NCBI GenBank assembly: GCA_022749755.1
Contig: CM040448.1
Span: forward strand, 12,398,481-12,462,480
Direction of reading: 5' to 3'
DNA length: 64,000 nucleotides
Source of the DNA: Azadirachta indica
Taxonomy: Eukaryota > Streptophyta > Magnoliopsida > Sapindales > Meliaceae
The position numbers and the translations under genes are program-made. Shown one piece after another: positions 26,401 to 37,695 of the stretch; the first letter of the stretch is position 1, and each line of letters begins with the position of its first letter. Below the pieces are notes generated by a model, which saw only the letters and a list, made by a program, of their open reading frames with translations, was not told where the DNA came from and searched no databases.

Positions 26401-29400
26401 TGAACTTTTTTTAAAAGTATAATTATTTAAAATACTCTTACTTTAAATTAAAAATTTTACATTATTTCTTTAAAAAATTTTAAAGTTTATTAACCTAATT
26501 ATTTAAATTTTTTTAAAAGTTATTTGTGATAAACTTTTATTAAAATCCGTACTTATAGAAGTTTTATTGATTACAAAAAACTGTACTTGAAAAATTATAT
26601 TAAATGGACCCTAAAACTTCTTCTTAACAAAACCATTGTGTATTAATTCGTTTCATGTCTTACTATTGAGCTTGCTAAGAGTAATACCTAGTAGATTAAA
26701 AGAAGATCAAACTTATGGATTTGCAATTCGTCTTACTATCAAGCAATGATGGCCAAGAGTAATATCTAATAGATTAAAAAAGATCAAGTCTAGGGATGAT
26801 ATAAAAGTTCGGGTAGCCTAGTGGGTTTAGATGTTAAGTATAGGCTACAAGGTTTTTAACCCGCATTGTAAGTCAAGTGTAGGTTTAATGAAACATAGAT
26901 AAACTCAGCTCAAAACTCATTTCTATTTATATTAATTTTCCTATATTAAGTTTTTAAAAAATAATTAGATCTAATTCCCCAACTTGATTCCTAACCCTAC
27001 TTTTGACCCCCACCAACATATCCTCACATTTTGCTTTCACTAACTTTTATTAGGAGCATTCACTGCCATTGGTCAAGTTACTGTCATATACTAACTCCTT
27101 GTCACCCAATTATTGCAAAGATTTAGATCCTTTTCTAATTTGTTCTATCTTACTTTTAAAGACCTAATGACACATAGTAGTGATATTAAATGACCGAGAT
27201 TTTCTTTTAATATGTTTTTGAACTACAAAAGTCTGATATTAGATAGTAAAAGCAAAAAACCAAATCTAAAACTCAATTCTTATATACTTTCAGAATCTCT
27301 AAATTTTGAATAAAATCCTAACTAAAATTTTGTGCAAATATGATTGAAGAACTAAGTGCTACATGTACGGGTAACGGCAATTTGGCCATAATCAGAAGCC
27401 AGGGGAATGTAATGAGAGAAAGGAGTGCAATTACGCGCCATAAAAATTTCTACTTGTTCATGAAAAAGTGTTGTAGAATGACTTAGGATAGTTTAGAGTT
27501 AATTTTAGGGCCAAAACTTCTAATTGTTGATGAAAAAATGATGTAGAATGGCTCAGAATAGTTTAAAGTTAATTTTAGGGTCAATTTCAGTATTGTTATT
27601 TACTTTGAATTAGATTTTTTTTAAATTTAAAGTCATATTTAAATTATTTGTTTTAATTTCTTATTTATGTTAAATAAGAGTTCTTATTTTTAATAAGAAA
27701 TAAATTTATATTTCATCTTTTGTTTAGGTTTGTCTATTACAGAAAAGATCTTAGTCTTAGCCCAAAGGTAAACTTGGAGATTTTGAGATTATTGATGAAT
27801 CAAGTTGTTATATTTCACCCTTAATTTCTTATAGGCTTTTTCTCTTTTCCTCTAGATTTTCCTTCTTTTCCCTCTAACTTTTTTTCTTTTCTATTTTTCT
27901 GATTTGATGCTACATCAATTTGGTATTAGAGCCAAAGTTCCGTTTCCACCTTCATAAACTTCCAAAATCACACATAAAAATACTTTTTGTTTAATTTTGC
28001 AGTCAAATTACTGCTACTTTCAGGCGAATTTTTGTCCACCCCTTTGGACAATATTGACACCATCATTGAAATCATAAACTACCAATGTATAAACGTTCCT
28101 AAAGTATCAACTCTAACCAACACTTTTGTAACCTCCCAAAACAATATCCAAAACATTGAACCACCACCACCCACCACCATAAGAAATATCCAATGAGTTG
28201 TCATCACCATCAGTAAAACACTTTCCTTCACCTAAAGTCATAAGTCCCTTGTGTTCCAACCTTGATTGAATAAAAAACTAGTTATCTCTACAACAAAGGG
28301 GTATTTTGTCCTATTTTCAAATTTTTAGAGTTTACAATGTAATTATCCTAAGACCTATTTGCCAACTTTGGACAAATTTAGATCTCAACGATATTTATTG
28401 ATAAACTTCACCAAATCACCTTTACCAGCCAATCAAACCTTTCAATGCTAAACAAGCCCTTCACATTTTCCGGCCAAACAAATCCTAATCATATCCTCTA
28501 ATATTGTTGTCCTTTAGTGAAAGATCAATATTATATCAAAAATACGTTAATGATCTCCTATAGCTCAATGGAATTTTTTATGATCTTGACGATTTTTTTG
28601 ATTGAATTTTCACAGTTGAAGATTTTATGATGAAAATATTCCAGAAATAAAAATGTCTTGTACCCTCTTTAATTAGGGGAGAAACATACAAGTAAGTTGA
28701 AATCTAAAAGGAAAAGACAAAATTTACACATGGTATGATATGAAGAGGATGATAAAAATTTATTCTATTCCTTAGGATTACATCAAGATGACAGTTTATG
28801 AATTTAAGAACTGCAAAGAAGGTGCAGATTTGTTAAAGTTTATGAATCTCATATCGTAGTTCTCATCGTCATGTGACATTAAAGTAAAAATTCTCCTGTG
28901 GTCTAGGATCAACCATAATTATGACTAAATCGTCAACACAACTTCACGAATTGAAGTACAAATTCGGAGAGAACAGGAACAAGTATCCAAGTTTATTCCA
29001 CCAGAAGCAACAATATCAGTTTCCTAGTCCAATTACAAATCAAAATCATAATTGAAACGCCATCACTTTGGAAATAGCACAGTCTTTTCCCACAATAAAG
29101 ATTTGTGCTTCACCTATCCTAGAAGTGTTTCCTACATTTGCTTCACTAGTGGAAGAAGAAACTATCATTGAAATGGTCCTAAGATCTAACTATATGTTTG
29201 CAACTCTTCATGAAGTTTAAATTGAAGAAACACATGAAAGACGAGATGATTGATATCATTCTACTTATTCACATTAAAAACAAGAAGGTTTTGCTTCATG
29301 TGTTTTCTAAATAATTTTGCTTTTTCAGTCGAATCTTCTTTAACAACTTTCTTGTTTTTAATGTGAATAAGTAGAATGGCATTCCCACATCAAAGATAAG

Positions 29401-32400
29401 CTCTCTATCAAAAACCTCACAGAAATTTTGTTTTATTTTTATATTGTGGTACTGTAACCTAGCCCTTCTTTAATTTTTTTTCTTTTTTCCAATTAAATTC
29501 TTTGTAATAGATTACCCGACATCTATAAAATGTAGAATTTTGGGCTCGTTTGCTGTTTTATATATGCAGGAACCAAAAAAAAAAAAAAAAAAGTAAAGCT
29601 ACACTAAAAATGTGACCACATACTCGTTAGTAGCTGCAAAGGGATTTGAGAAAATCCTCAAATGTAACAACTCAAGTAGACATACGAATCAAAATTTTTG
29701 TGTGTTTTCCTTGTTGGTAGGAAGCAATATTTTCCTTATTTATTTTTCATGTCGAACTATTAAAATAATTATGAATTAATTGATTAAGGTGAGTAAGGTT
29801 TAAAGGCAAAAAAAATAAACAGTTGGTGAGAATGAAAAGACATTTTTAAAAAATCTTTATATAAATATTATGCATTAAATGATTTAATTTTTTTCTCTTA
29901 CCTTTCATCGGGGTGTGTTTTGGAGTTCATTGATAAAAAATATTGAGATAAAATTTTAACCATTCAATGTCACTTATACTATGTGTCGATAGATCCTTAA
30001 ATATTGAGGATAGAAAAAACTAATAGAAAATCTTAATCCTTATTACAATTCTTTAGAATACTATTTTCTACCCAAGCTAACTCTCTCACCACTATGCTGT
30101 TAAACATGCTGCTCACTTATAATCGAAACTCTATCCAAAATTCATCAAAAACTTGAGTTCTACTTTGAGTTTGGGTACAAGCATACTAATTTAGATTTAA
30201 CTTGGACTTGAGTCAGATTATAAACCACCTAGGTTTTAACCTGACATCGTCTTAGATTTTGTTTATCAATATGAAACTATTGATTAGTAATTTATAATAC
30301 TAACTCAGATATGTATTAGATGACTTGAAAGTTTGGGTATGAGATTACTCATTTATGTTTAATTTTGATTAAAGTCCGATTATAAATCACCTGGGTTTTG
30401 ACCAGAGTAAAAAATCATCCAATACATATCTGAATTGGATTATAAACCATTGATCAATTGTTTCATATTGATATACATAATGTAAGACAATGTACATGTG
30501 TTTTCTTGATAATTAGCAACAATCTCAATATGGTCACTTTCACACAGTCACGCATGGATAAATCATGCTCAAACCAATACTTACTATTGGACCTTCTCCT
30601 AATTTATCAATGAAGCAATCACAGAGAGAGAGAGAGAGAGAGAGAGAGAACTATAATTAAAGAATGGCTTAGTTAAGCAAGAGAAGTTGAAAGAAAAAAA
30701 GGAAAAAGGTTAGTGAAGCTTTTTAATGGTGTTGTGGTACTACTAAAAGTTAATAGAGATGAAGTTTAAGTTGGTGAGAGGAAAGATGAAGTTAACCAAA
30801 AGAGACCAAAAAAAGTGTTGTTAAACTATTTTTCTCACTTTCTTTCCAAATATTAAACCTTCCAAACTCCTTTAGGAAAATAAAAATAAAAAAAAAGCTT
30901 CCTCCAATATTATAAAGGAGATGAAAAGAGAAAAAAAATGTTGCCTACAATCGAATTTAAACCTACAAGCTAAAGGAAATCTTTGACAAGTTCAAAGGAA
31001 TTATTTTTATAAGCTCACTAGAAAGAAACAAGTTACATGCAACGACGAGAGATTTCCTTAACAAGATCTAAAGGAATACAGCTTCCTGCTTTCTCAAATG
31101 ATATAAGAGATTTTTGACGAGACTGAAAAAATGACTTTATGCTAAAATTGCAGAAGCAAGCCATGAGAAAAACAACACCAACGAATTTACGAGACTAAGT
31201 TAATAATCCAGGCAGGACTTCCCAACTTGACGGGGGCTGATAAGGTTGCAAATGTAGCAATATTCCATGAGTCACACACATTATAGTATGTGTACTTGAC
31301 TAAGACAACCAACAATCTAGGCCAAAGATTGAGGTAAATCAAAACAACTTATCAAGAGCAAAAAGTTCTCACAGTGGGTATAAATCTTTTGTCATTATGA
31401 CAAGTTTTTCCCAGATTCATGTAAACATATTTTCACCGTCTTTCTTTCCACGTTTCAAAGTACTTTCTGCTTTATATATTTGCAAGTCTCATGTTACGAG
31501 AAAGAAACACTATTTCTTCAATATTTCATAAATGCTTAGCAAAAAACTTCTTCAAACATCACCAAATATATTCAAAGAAGGAGATCTAACCTGCATGTAT
31601 TGTTCCATCCCAGGCCTCTCAATTTGCGTTTCTTTTGTGTATTTATAATAGCGTTCAATCGTCTTTTGCATCCTGAAATGAAACATTAAAAAGAAAGATG
31701 TCATTAATACATATCACCTGCTTTTAGGAAAATACACAGAAACACGACGCAACTAAAGTCGATTGTTCTTAAATACAAAATAGTTCATAGGATTCTTTGG
31801 TAAAATATGATAAGAGTAAGTTCTATTCTCTAGAATCATAGTAACATGGCCAACTTTTCAGTTCATATCTGTAGTTATCTGCAGAAATAACGTAATGAGA
31901 TGAAGCGATTACAATATTTAAGTAGAAGTTCCCTTGACTATATAACCTAGCTTGTAGTCTCAATGAAGATTTTGGGAAAAAAATTTTAATTTTGCCTGTC
32001 AATCTTGGTGATAAAATTCATCTCATCCTAGTTAAACATCATGTGATATTGAACTCTAGAGGAATCTAGGACAGTATTTAGGAAAGGATAAGTAGATAAA
32101 AAAATCGTTGGAATTGGAGAAAAAATACCGGTGACTTTATTGATCAAAGCTAAGCAAATGGATACAAGATGACTAGTTTATAAAAATTTTGGCTGAATAA
32201 GCTATCAGAAAGTGGATATTTTAATCTTTCAACCTAGCAAGTGAATATTTTTGCTATTAATTGAAAGTAATTAGCGGAAATCTCAAGAAGGGAATATAGG
32301 CATCAAATTTGATAAGTGTTTAATATGTGTTTTGTATATTTAAATCTTACACTTCCTGCCAAAACAAAAAATGGCAGTGACTTCATTTGTCAGAACAGCT

Positions 32401-35400
32401 TCAGTTGAATCTCTACAACTCTTATATCTAATCGTTGTGTAATTGAGATGCATTTCATCTATCATCCTAGAAGACAATGTACACACTAATTCAAGCAGAC
32501 CAATGTACAACTGATATAATCTGAAACCAAAAAAAAAAAAAAAAATTGTTGTGTCTGGACAAGAATGTTCCTTAGTTACACATCTTGTCCAATTGGCGTT
32601 TTAGGTTTGAAAGGATAACCATTTTCCGGTTAAAGCGAGATACTTTGTCCATCAATATATATGATGGATTTGGGCAAATACAGAGACTAAATACTCTAAT
32701 ACAATACTATAATTAAAAAAGAATCCTTTATGATACATAGTAAAAAGTTACATAATGTGTTAAATATGTGATGAAGTATACGAATAGAAGAGTAGAAAAA
32801 GATTAGACTCTAGTAAAACTTCACTCAAGACTAAAGTTGTGACAGATGTGATTTTAGTTTGTCTATTGAATTTTAGGAACTAAAGCTTAAAATTCATAAC
32901 AACAAGGCATAGCTTTTACATTCCTAACAGATTAAAGTAAAGAAAATAGAGGAAGAATAAAGAAAATCTCGAATCCGAATCTTATTTCACTGAAAACCTT
33001 CTGGGAACAGTAACCATATACATACTGTTTTGCACAAAAAGCTAATTTAGGTACCGAGTTTCTGCATATTCTATTCACTTAAGTTCTTATCAATCATAAA
33101 TAATTAAACCTGATCCAATAATAACACAAGATGAAAGACCTTAACAAGCAAACAATCAAGTGTAAACCAGATTTAGACTTGAATTAGGAAATACTTATTC
33201 TAGTAAAGTATGGAAAACTGACCGGGAAACCTACAATTCTTATTTCTTGAACTTGAATTGTTTGCCTTAGACATAAATAGGTTGCAGCCCAGTTTCAAAT
33301 GCAGTTACCATTGCAGAAACCATATCTTCTACAGGTTGTAAATTGAAGTGGCTTTGGATTAATAATTCACACTACTAGGAGATATTAAATACATATATAA
33401 AATGCAGGTGTCAACTGGCAATGAGGAAATTAAGCAACCATAAGGCAATATCTCTTTTGATACGTGAAGGTCAATATATGATAATGATCTAAGTATTCAA
33501 TGAGACACTGATATTTAACTTGAAAGATTTCTAAAATGTGATTGATAAGCAAAAGAGATAACTTGTTAAGATTCAATATAGCCAAAGGAGATGTCATGAA
33601 TCAAAAGTTCATGGACTTGTGCATTTTATGACACATGACGTTGTTTCCATCTCATACAGTTCAAAGACAAGCAACTAGAGTGTCTCTTTCATTGCACTAG
33701 TTATATCATTAACAAGATAAAACTTTATTTATATTATCAATGAATATATAGCTCTCTTTTAAACTTTCCAGAACAGGAATCAAGATAAACTAAATTTGAC
33801 ATAAAAGAAAATATTACTTTAACCCCAGAATAAAAATGGTAAAAGAATCAATAAAAATGTTTGTCAGGCAATAACTTGCTACCTCAAAAGTTTCACATTC
33901 ATTTTAACATGAAGAACTAGTAATTCTAGAATTTTAATGTTAACCTACTATACATGAAGTTTTTTATGTTCAATCTGTACAATGTTTTACTTCCCTAAGG
34001 ATCTATCAGTTAAGTAATAGTTTTGATTCCATATGATACAAAAAAGTCGGTCATTGTATCTTGCAGAAATCTGTAGCAAAATATCTATGTGAAATAATTC
34101 TTATTTACTTCACAAAACGTGTGAGCAAACAGCAAATGTGTCCTTTTGGATATCAATTGCCTATATAGGCTACTATACTTTTTCCTCCCGAAACGTGACA
34201 AAGAAGTGAACACAGATGATCCATTAACTACACAAAGTACATTATATACAGAAGTCACAGAAAACAGTCGACCCCATGTACACTCTTTTTCTCCTTTTTC
34301 TTGGTTAGTCATAAATCCATCAAATATCACTCATTGCTTTAAATGCTATAGAAACTTTTAAACTGTTAAAGAAACCGGTTGCACAAGTGCCTTCAGAAAA
34401 AAATGAACATAGCAAAGTTGGGTGGAAAAAAATGAAGGAAAAGTATTAAAGCTTACAATGAAATTTCAGTTGACGTGAATGGTTAAGGTAAGAGTTTACA
34501 ATTTATATTAACAAAATTGACTAACATACATCAACGTAATATTATAATCATCAATACAAAACTTCAAATTTTTTATACAGAATTTCAATTAAATCTTAAT
34601 GCTATAATAGTGAATTCCTAAATTAACACATAAAATGGTTTCTAATGAAAATCATGGCGTTGAAACCAGAAGTACCAATGGCTGGTTTAGGATTCCACTA
34701 TAACCAGCAAGTGGCCATGTTCATTTTTCAAGAAGCTTTTGTAAACCCTAAATAATTACAATGGCTCAGAAATAGTACTTGCAAGAGCATTAAGGCAACA
34801 AAGTTGGTCATCAGAGGTCATAATGTCCTTCAAGAATACAACAAGCAAAGGGGAAAAAAGAAAGGAAGCAGAAAAACACCTGAACATAAACACACATACA
34901 AAGAGACATTTAGATGATAACAAGATGTTTCCACCCAATGATCGAAAACTAAATACTTTCATCTTCATTACAAAAGGTTGTCAAAAGAGGAAAATCCACA
35001 ATATATACTCAAATCTTGAAAGATTTTTTCAGAATCTGTATAGTACAAATCAAATAAAAATATGACATTCAGACCAAAAGAGAGAGAGACATGAAATATG
35101 ACAATTTGTTGTACACAAGATCTCAAGTAGCACTGCAACTACCCATACTGAGTTGCTACAACACGCATTCATATACCAACACAAAGTACATATTTACCAA
35201 CATAATAATCTTTCGATGCACGTTACGATGCCACAAAACTAATATTAAAAAGAAATATTAGAATTTTTCCCTTTTTTTTCTTTTTAAAAGAAAAAAATAA
35301 AAACGTACTCAGAACTTGCAAACTCGTAGCGTCTTCCTTTCTGTGAGAAGATTATCACAGCAACTTCTACATCGCAGAGTACCGATAGCTCGTACGCCTT

Positions 35401-35490
35401 CTTCAGCAGCCCGTTTCGACGCTTAGAAAAAGTCACTTGCCGGCTTGTAGCATTCTCGATTCTCTTCATCTGGATTTTTCCTCTCACCAT
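23408..35490 (-). CDS. SOC1-clade MADS-box transcription factor (AGL42/71/72-type)
   Basis: DNA-binding regulator, probably of flowering time or floral-organ ageing by family analogy. Exons on the - strand: 35309-35490, 31591-31672, 24558-24619, 24359-24458, 23789-23830, 23640-23681, 23408-23539; lengths 182, 82, 62, 100, 42, 42, 132, the canonical MIKC pattern. Total 642 nt, 213 aa. Residues 1-60 are a full MADS domain beginning [20 protein letters not shown] with the [19 protein letters not shown] core. The I-region carries [14 protein letters not shown], the K-domain [13 protein letters not shown] and leucine-rich heptads. The C-terminus contains [10 protein letters not shown] (residues 200-209), the SOC1 motif that defines this clade. 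Introns 1 and 2 are 3.6 and 7.0 kb; the latter holds mobile-element relics. Intron 4 starts with GC, not GT. The 5' UTR may hold an intron ending just before the ATG. The gene appears intact. Confidence 0.94.
24357..24358 (-). other. Non-canonical GC splice donor of MADS intron 4
   Basis: The 100-bp K-box exon ends AGAAAG and is followed by GCATGT. Only this GC donor gives the family-standard 100-bp length and an open frame into the 42-bp exon at 23789-23830. GC-AG introns are a known minor class that usually has a strong AAG upstream of the donor, as here. Confidence 0.8.
25468..25674. mobile_element. Foldback MITE, copy A (in MADS intron 2)
   Basis: A non-coding element of about 207 bp whose two halves are inverted copies of each other: the left arm (AGGATCAGCAG, then TTTATTTTATACAAAATCTT and onward to TTCAACGGTTGAG) pairs with the right arm ending TTGCTGATCTTGCCCC. 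The arms exceed 70 bp and the internal loop is short. Both ends abut (TA)n runs, compatible with TA target preference. A second copy is at 47926-48135 in a similar TA setting. No transposase is encoded. Family and superfamily are not identified. Confidence 0.85.
26647..26792. repeat. Degenerate direct repeat, about 80-bp period
   Basis: Two diverged copies in tandem within MADS intron 2; each includes a TTCGT...TCTTACTAT segment, an AAGAGTAATA segment and an AGTAGATTAAAAGA-like segment followed by AGATCAA. Origin unknown. Confidence 0.65.
27443..27582. repeat. 70-bp tandem duplication
   Basis: Two adjacent copies with a 70-bp period (27443-27512 and 27513-27582) share TTGTTxATGAAAAA, GTAGAATG and AGTTAATTTTAGGG with scattered substitutions. 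It lies just upstream of the retrotransposon relic and may belong to its LTR. Confidence 0.8.
27600..28800 (+). mobile_element. Degraded LTR-retrotransposon relic with tRNA-Met primer-binding site
   Basis: At 27921-27933 the sequence TGGTATTAGAGCC differs by one base from the common plant primer-binding site complementary to initiator tRNA-Met. A pyrimidine-rich stretch ending in CA precedes it, as at the end of a 5' LTR. Downstream, a short broken frame (27987-28196) and Thr/Pro-rich sequence may be gag remnants. I could not find a matching 3' LTR or any pol motif, so borders are approximate and the element is long dead. Confidence 0.5.
29258..29377. repeat. Perfect 29-bp inverted repeat with 62-bp spacer
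   Basis: The arm 29258-29286 (ATTCTACTTATTCACATT and following bases) is exactly complementary to 29349-29377. A shorter imperfect complementarity (AAACACATGAA with TTCATGTGTTTT) lies inside or next to it. It could be a small foldback element or a hairpin-forming intronic RNA. Confidence 0.85.
30168..30493. mobile_element. Composite foldback element in MADS intron 2
   Basis: Inverted arms of about 80 bp, 30244-30326 and 30413-30493, share GTCTTA...TATCAATATGAAAC and CAGATATGTATT. Interleaved with them is a direct repeat of about 73 bp (30168-30240 and 30331-30403) built on GTTTGGGTA...CCACCT/CACCTGGGTTTT. The arrangement resembles a non-autonomous transposon that has partly duplicated. No coding capacity. 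Confidence 0.7.
30625..30649. repeat. (GA)n microsatellite in MADS intron 2
   Basis: Uninterrupted GA dinucleotide run of about 24 bp. Confidence 0.9.
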
Positions 35491-35935
35491 GACCTAGTTG
35501 ATCATGAAATTGAACTAAGTCAATCGAATTCGAGGGAACACTAGACAAAAAATCATACAGAATCATCACGAAATGCAAAAATATCTCACCGACAATTGGC
35601 AAGACAACCCACAAATATTGTTTTCAGTACCTGATATTTCACTATTTGCAAGAAAATTTAAAAGAAAAAACCCAGAAAAATAATTATTTCTCGGAATTGA
35701 ATGAGAAGACTGAAAGATTTACAAGACAGAAAAACCCGGTGAGTACAAAAAATTTACGAAGAAATTAAGAAGAGAGTGGCCAATTAGCTGGGAAACAATT
35801 AAACCCGGAAACAACTAGAAAATATCCACCCTAGTGGAGAACTAAAAAAGAATCAGACAGCCACAGAAATGGCAAAAGTTCGAAACCCTAGAGCCGAAAC
35901 GCGGAGGATCTTTCGATCGTTGATGTATCACTCTC

Positions 35936-35941
35936 TTTATA
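35936..35941 (-). promoter_or_regulatory. Likely TATA box of the SOC1-type MADS gene
   Basis: On the - strand the sequence GTGAGTATAAAGAGAGTGA contains TATAAA about 450 bp upstream of the ATG. Transcription would start near 35905, giving a leader of about 415 nt. The leader carries a telobox-like AGGGTTT element at 35882-35892 and has a plausible 5' UTR intron with donor near 35630 and acceptor ending at 35493 or so. Confidence 0.5.
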
Positions 35942-37662
35942 CTCACACCACAAAGATGTTTGCCTTATTCATCATTTTCTGCTCTTCCTTGTCTTTCCCT
36001 TTCAAGTTCTTACCCCACAAAAAAGGAAAAGCATAATCGGTGAAAGCCCAAAAAAGATAACCCGAGAAAATGAAAAAAGAAAAAAGAGGGGGATTCATAA
36101 CTTGATTGCATATCTTGTTTTGGTAAAACTATGAAAGATAGAGAGGAAGAGGATAAAGAAAGACTAATTATTTTAACGGAGTAATTTAGATAAATAAAAT
36201 ATAATAAAATAAAATATATAAAAAGCAATATCAAACTGAGGCAATTCGTCAACATCATCGTACAATGACGTGCGAAAGCTACCAATAGATTTCCGACAAC
36301 GCAGCATACTTGTCACAGTCGATTCCACCAATGGGACATTACTGTGTCACGTGGTCCACCTTTTTTTTATTTTTTGAGAGTCAATTATTTTTTAAAATGG
36401 GGATATTATATCATCTAGGTCCCTAACTTTTATGTTTATTTAACTAAGATACAGTTTTATTTTTTTGTATTAAAGATGCGCTTAATTCTACTAAAATAAC
36501 TAAGTTATCCTTATGAGATTGAATTTATACAATCAATAAAAAAGTAATATATATATATATATATATAACATAACAACAAATAGTGTTTTACTCATTTAAC
36601 ATTGATTTGTATTGTGCCTAATTTTTTAAAGGTTAGTTCGGCTTGATTTATATACCTATTAAATTTGTATTGTGTCATTGTGCTAAAAATTTTTATGTTT
36701 TTAATTTTTAATAATTTACTTAATTAAAATTATCATTTATCAAGGTGTTATAAAATTTAATTTTTTATTACTGCATATTATTGAGTTTTTCTAATTTTTA
36801 ATTTTTTCTAATCTTTTAATCAATTATTTGTAGTTTCATAAAAGTTTACGATCTTATTTGAGTCCATGTGAACAAATATATTGTGTCGGCTCACTATATG
36901 TTGAGTCAGACATGTGTTGTACTAATTTGAGCCATTCATCATTCACCACCCTTTGTGTGTTTTGGCTTGTTCGGCAATAAATTATGTTATTATTAAAGAA
37001 AATTTAAGAATTCAGGGACTGAGATGACAAAAGCCTATTTTGAATTTAGATCATAGTTTTCTAGTGAAATTAATACCTGGAGTACAATTAAAAAAATAAT
37101 ATATGGGATTAGAACTAAGAGTTTTGAAGGGATGGGTGATGGGTTTGCGAGTAATTGTCGCTGCAGAGAAGAAATTGATTTCATTGGCCCAAAAAACATC
37201 TATTAATCGTAATATTTGGCTGTAGCAGTGGGGGCCCGACTGGACTTGCCTTTTAGGTGAGTTGGCCTAGGTTTTGTGTTCTGTATTTAACTGGTATGCA
37301 AATTCGAAAATAAAAAAATAAAAAAAATTTGTCTGCTAGCTTGAATTGGGGACCACCTTATATACGTATGAATGGCTCTATCTACCAATTAGGGTTTTCC
37401 AACCCTTTTCTTTTGGTATCATCCACATTCAGCTTCTAACTTCACCCCTCCTATTTATTATTTTATTGTTTAATCTTAAACAATTAATATTGTATAATAA
37501 TATAATTCGACAAAAGCAAAAATATCACAAGAAAATTATTAATAGTTAAAGTGTGACGTATTACATGTGGAATAATAAGAGATCATGCTTACTATAGTAC
37601 TAGGGGCATGCATGTTTGTCGTCTGTTTTAGGATATCATTATAATTAAGTGTGTTTATTTTC

Positions 37663-37695
<33 letters not shown>

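Noticed and set aside
34085..35065. Several short open frames in MADS intron 1
   Set aside because: They lie inside a large intron, lack any recognised motif, and occur on both strands as expected by chance.
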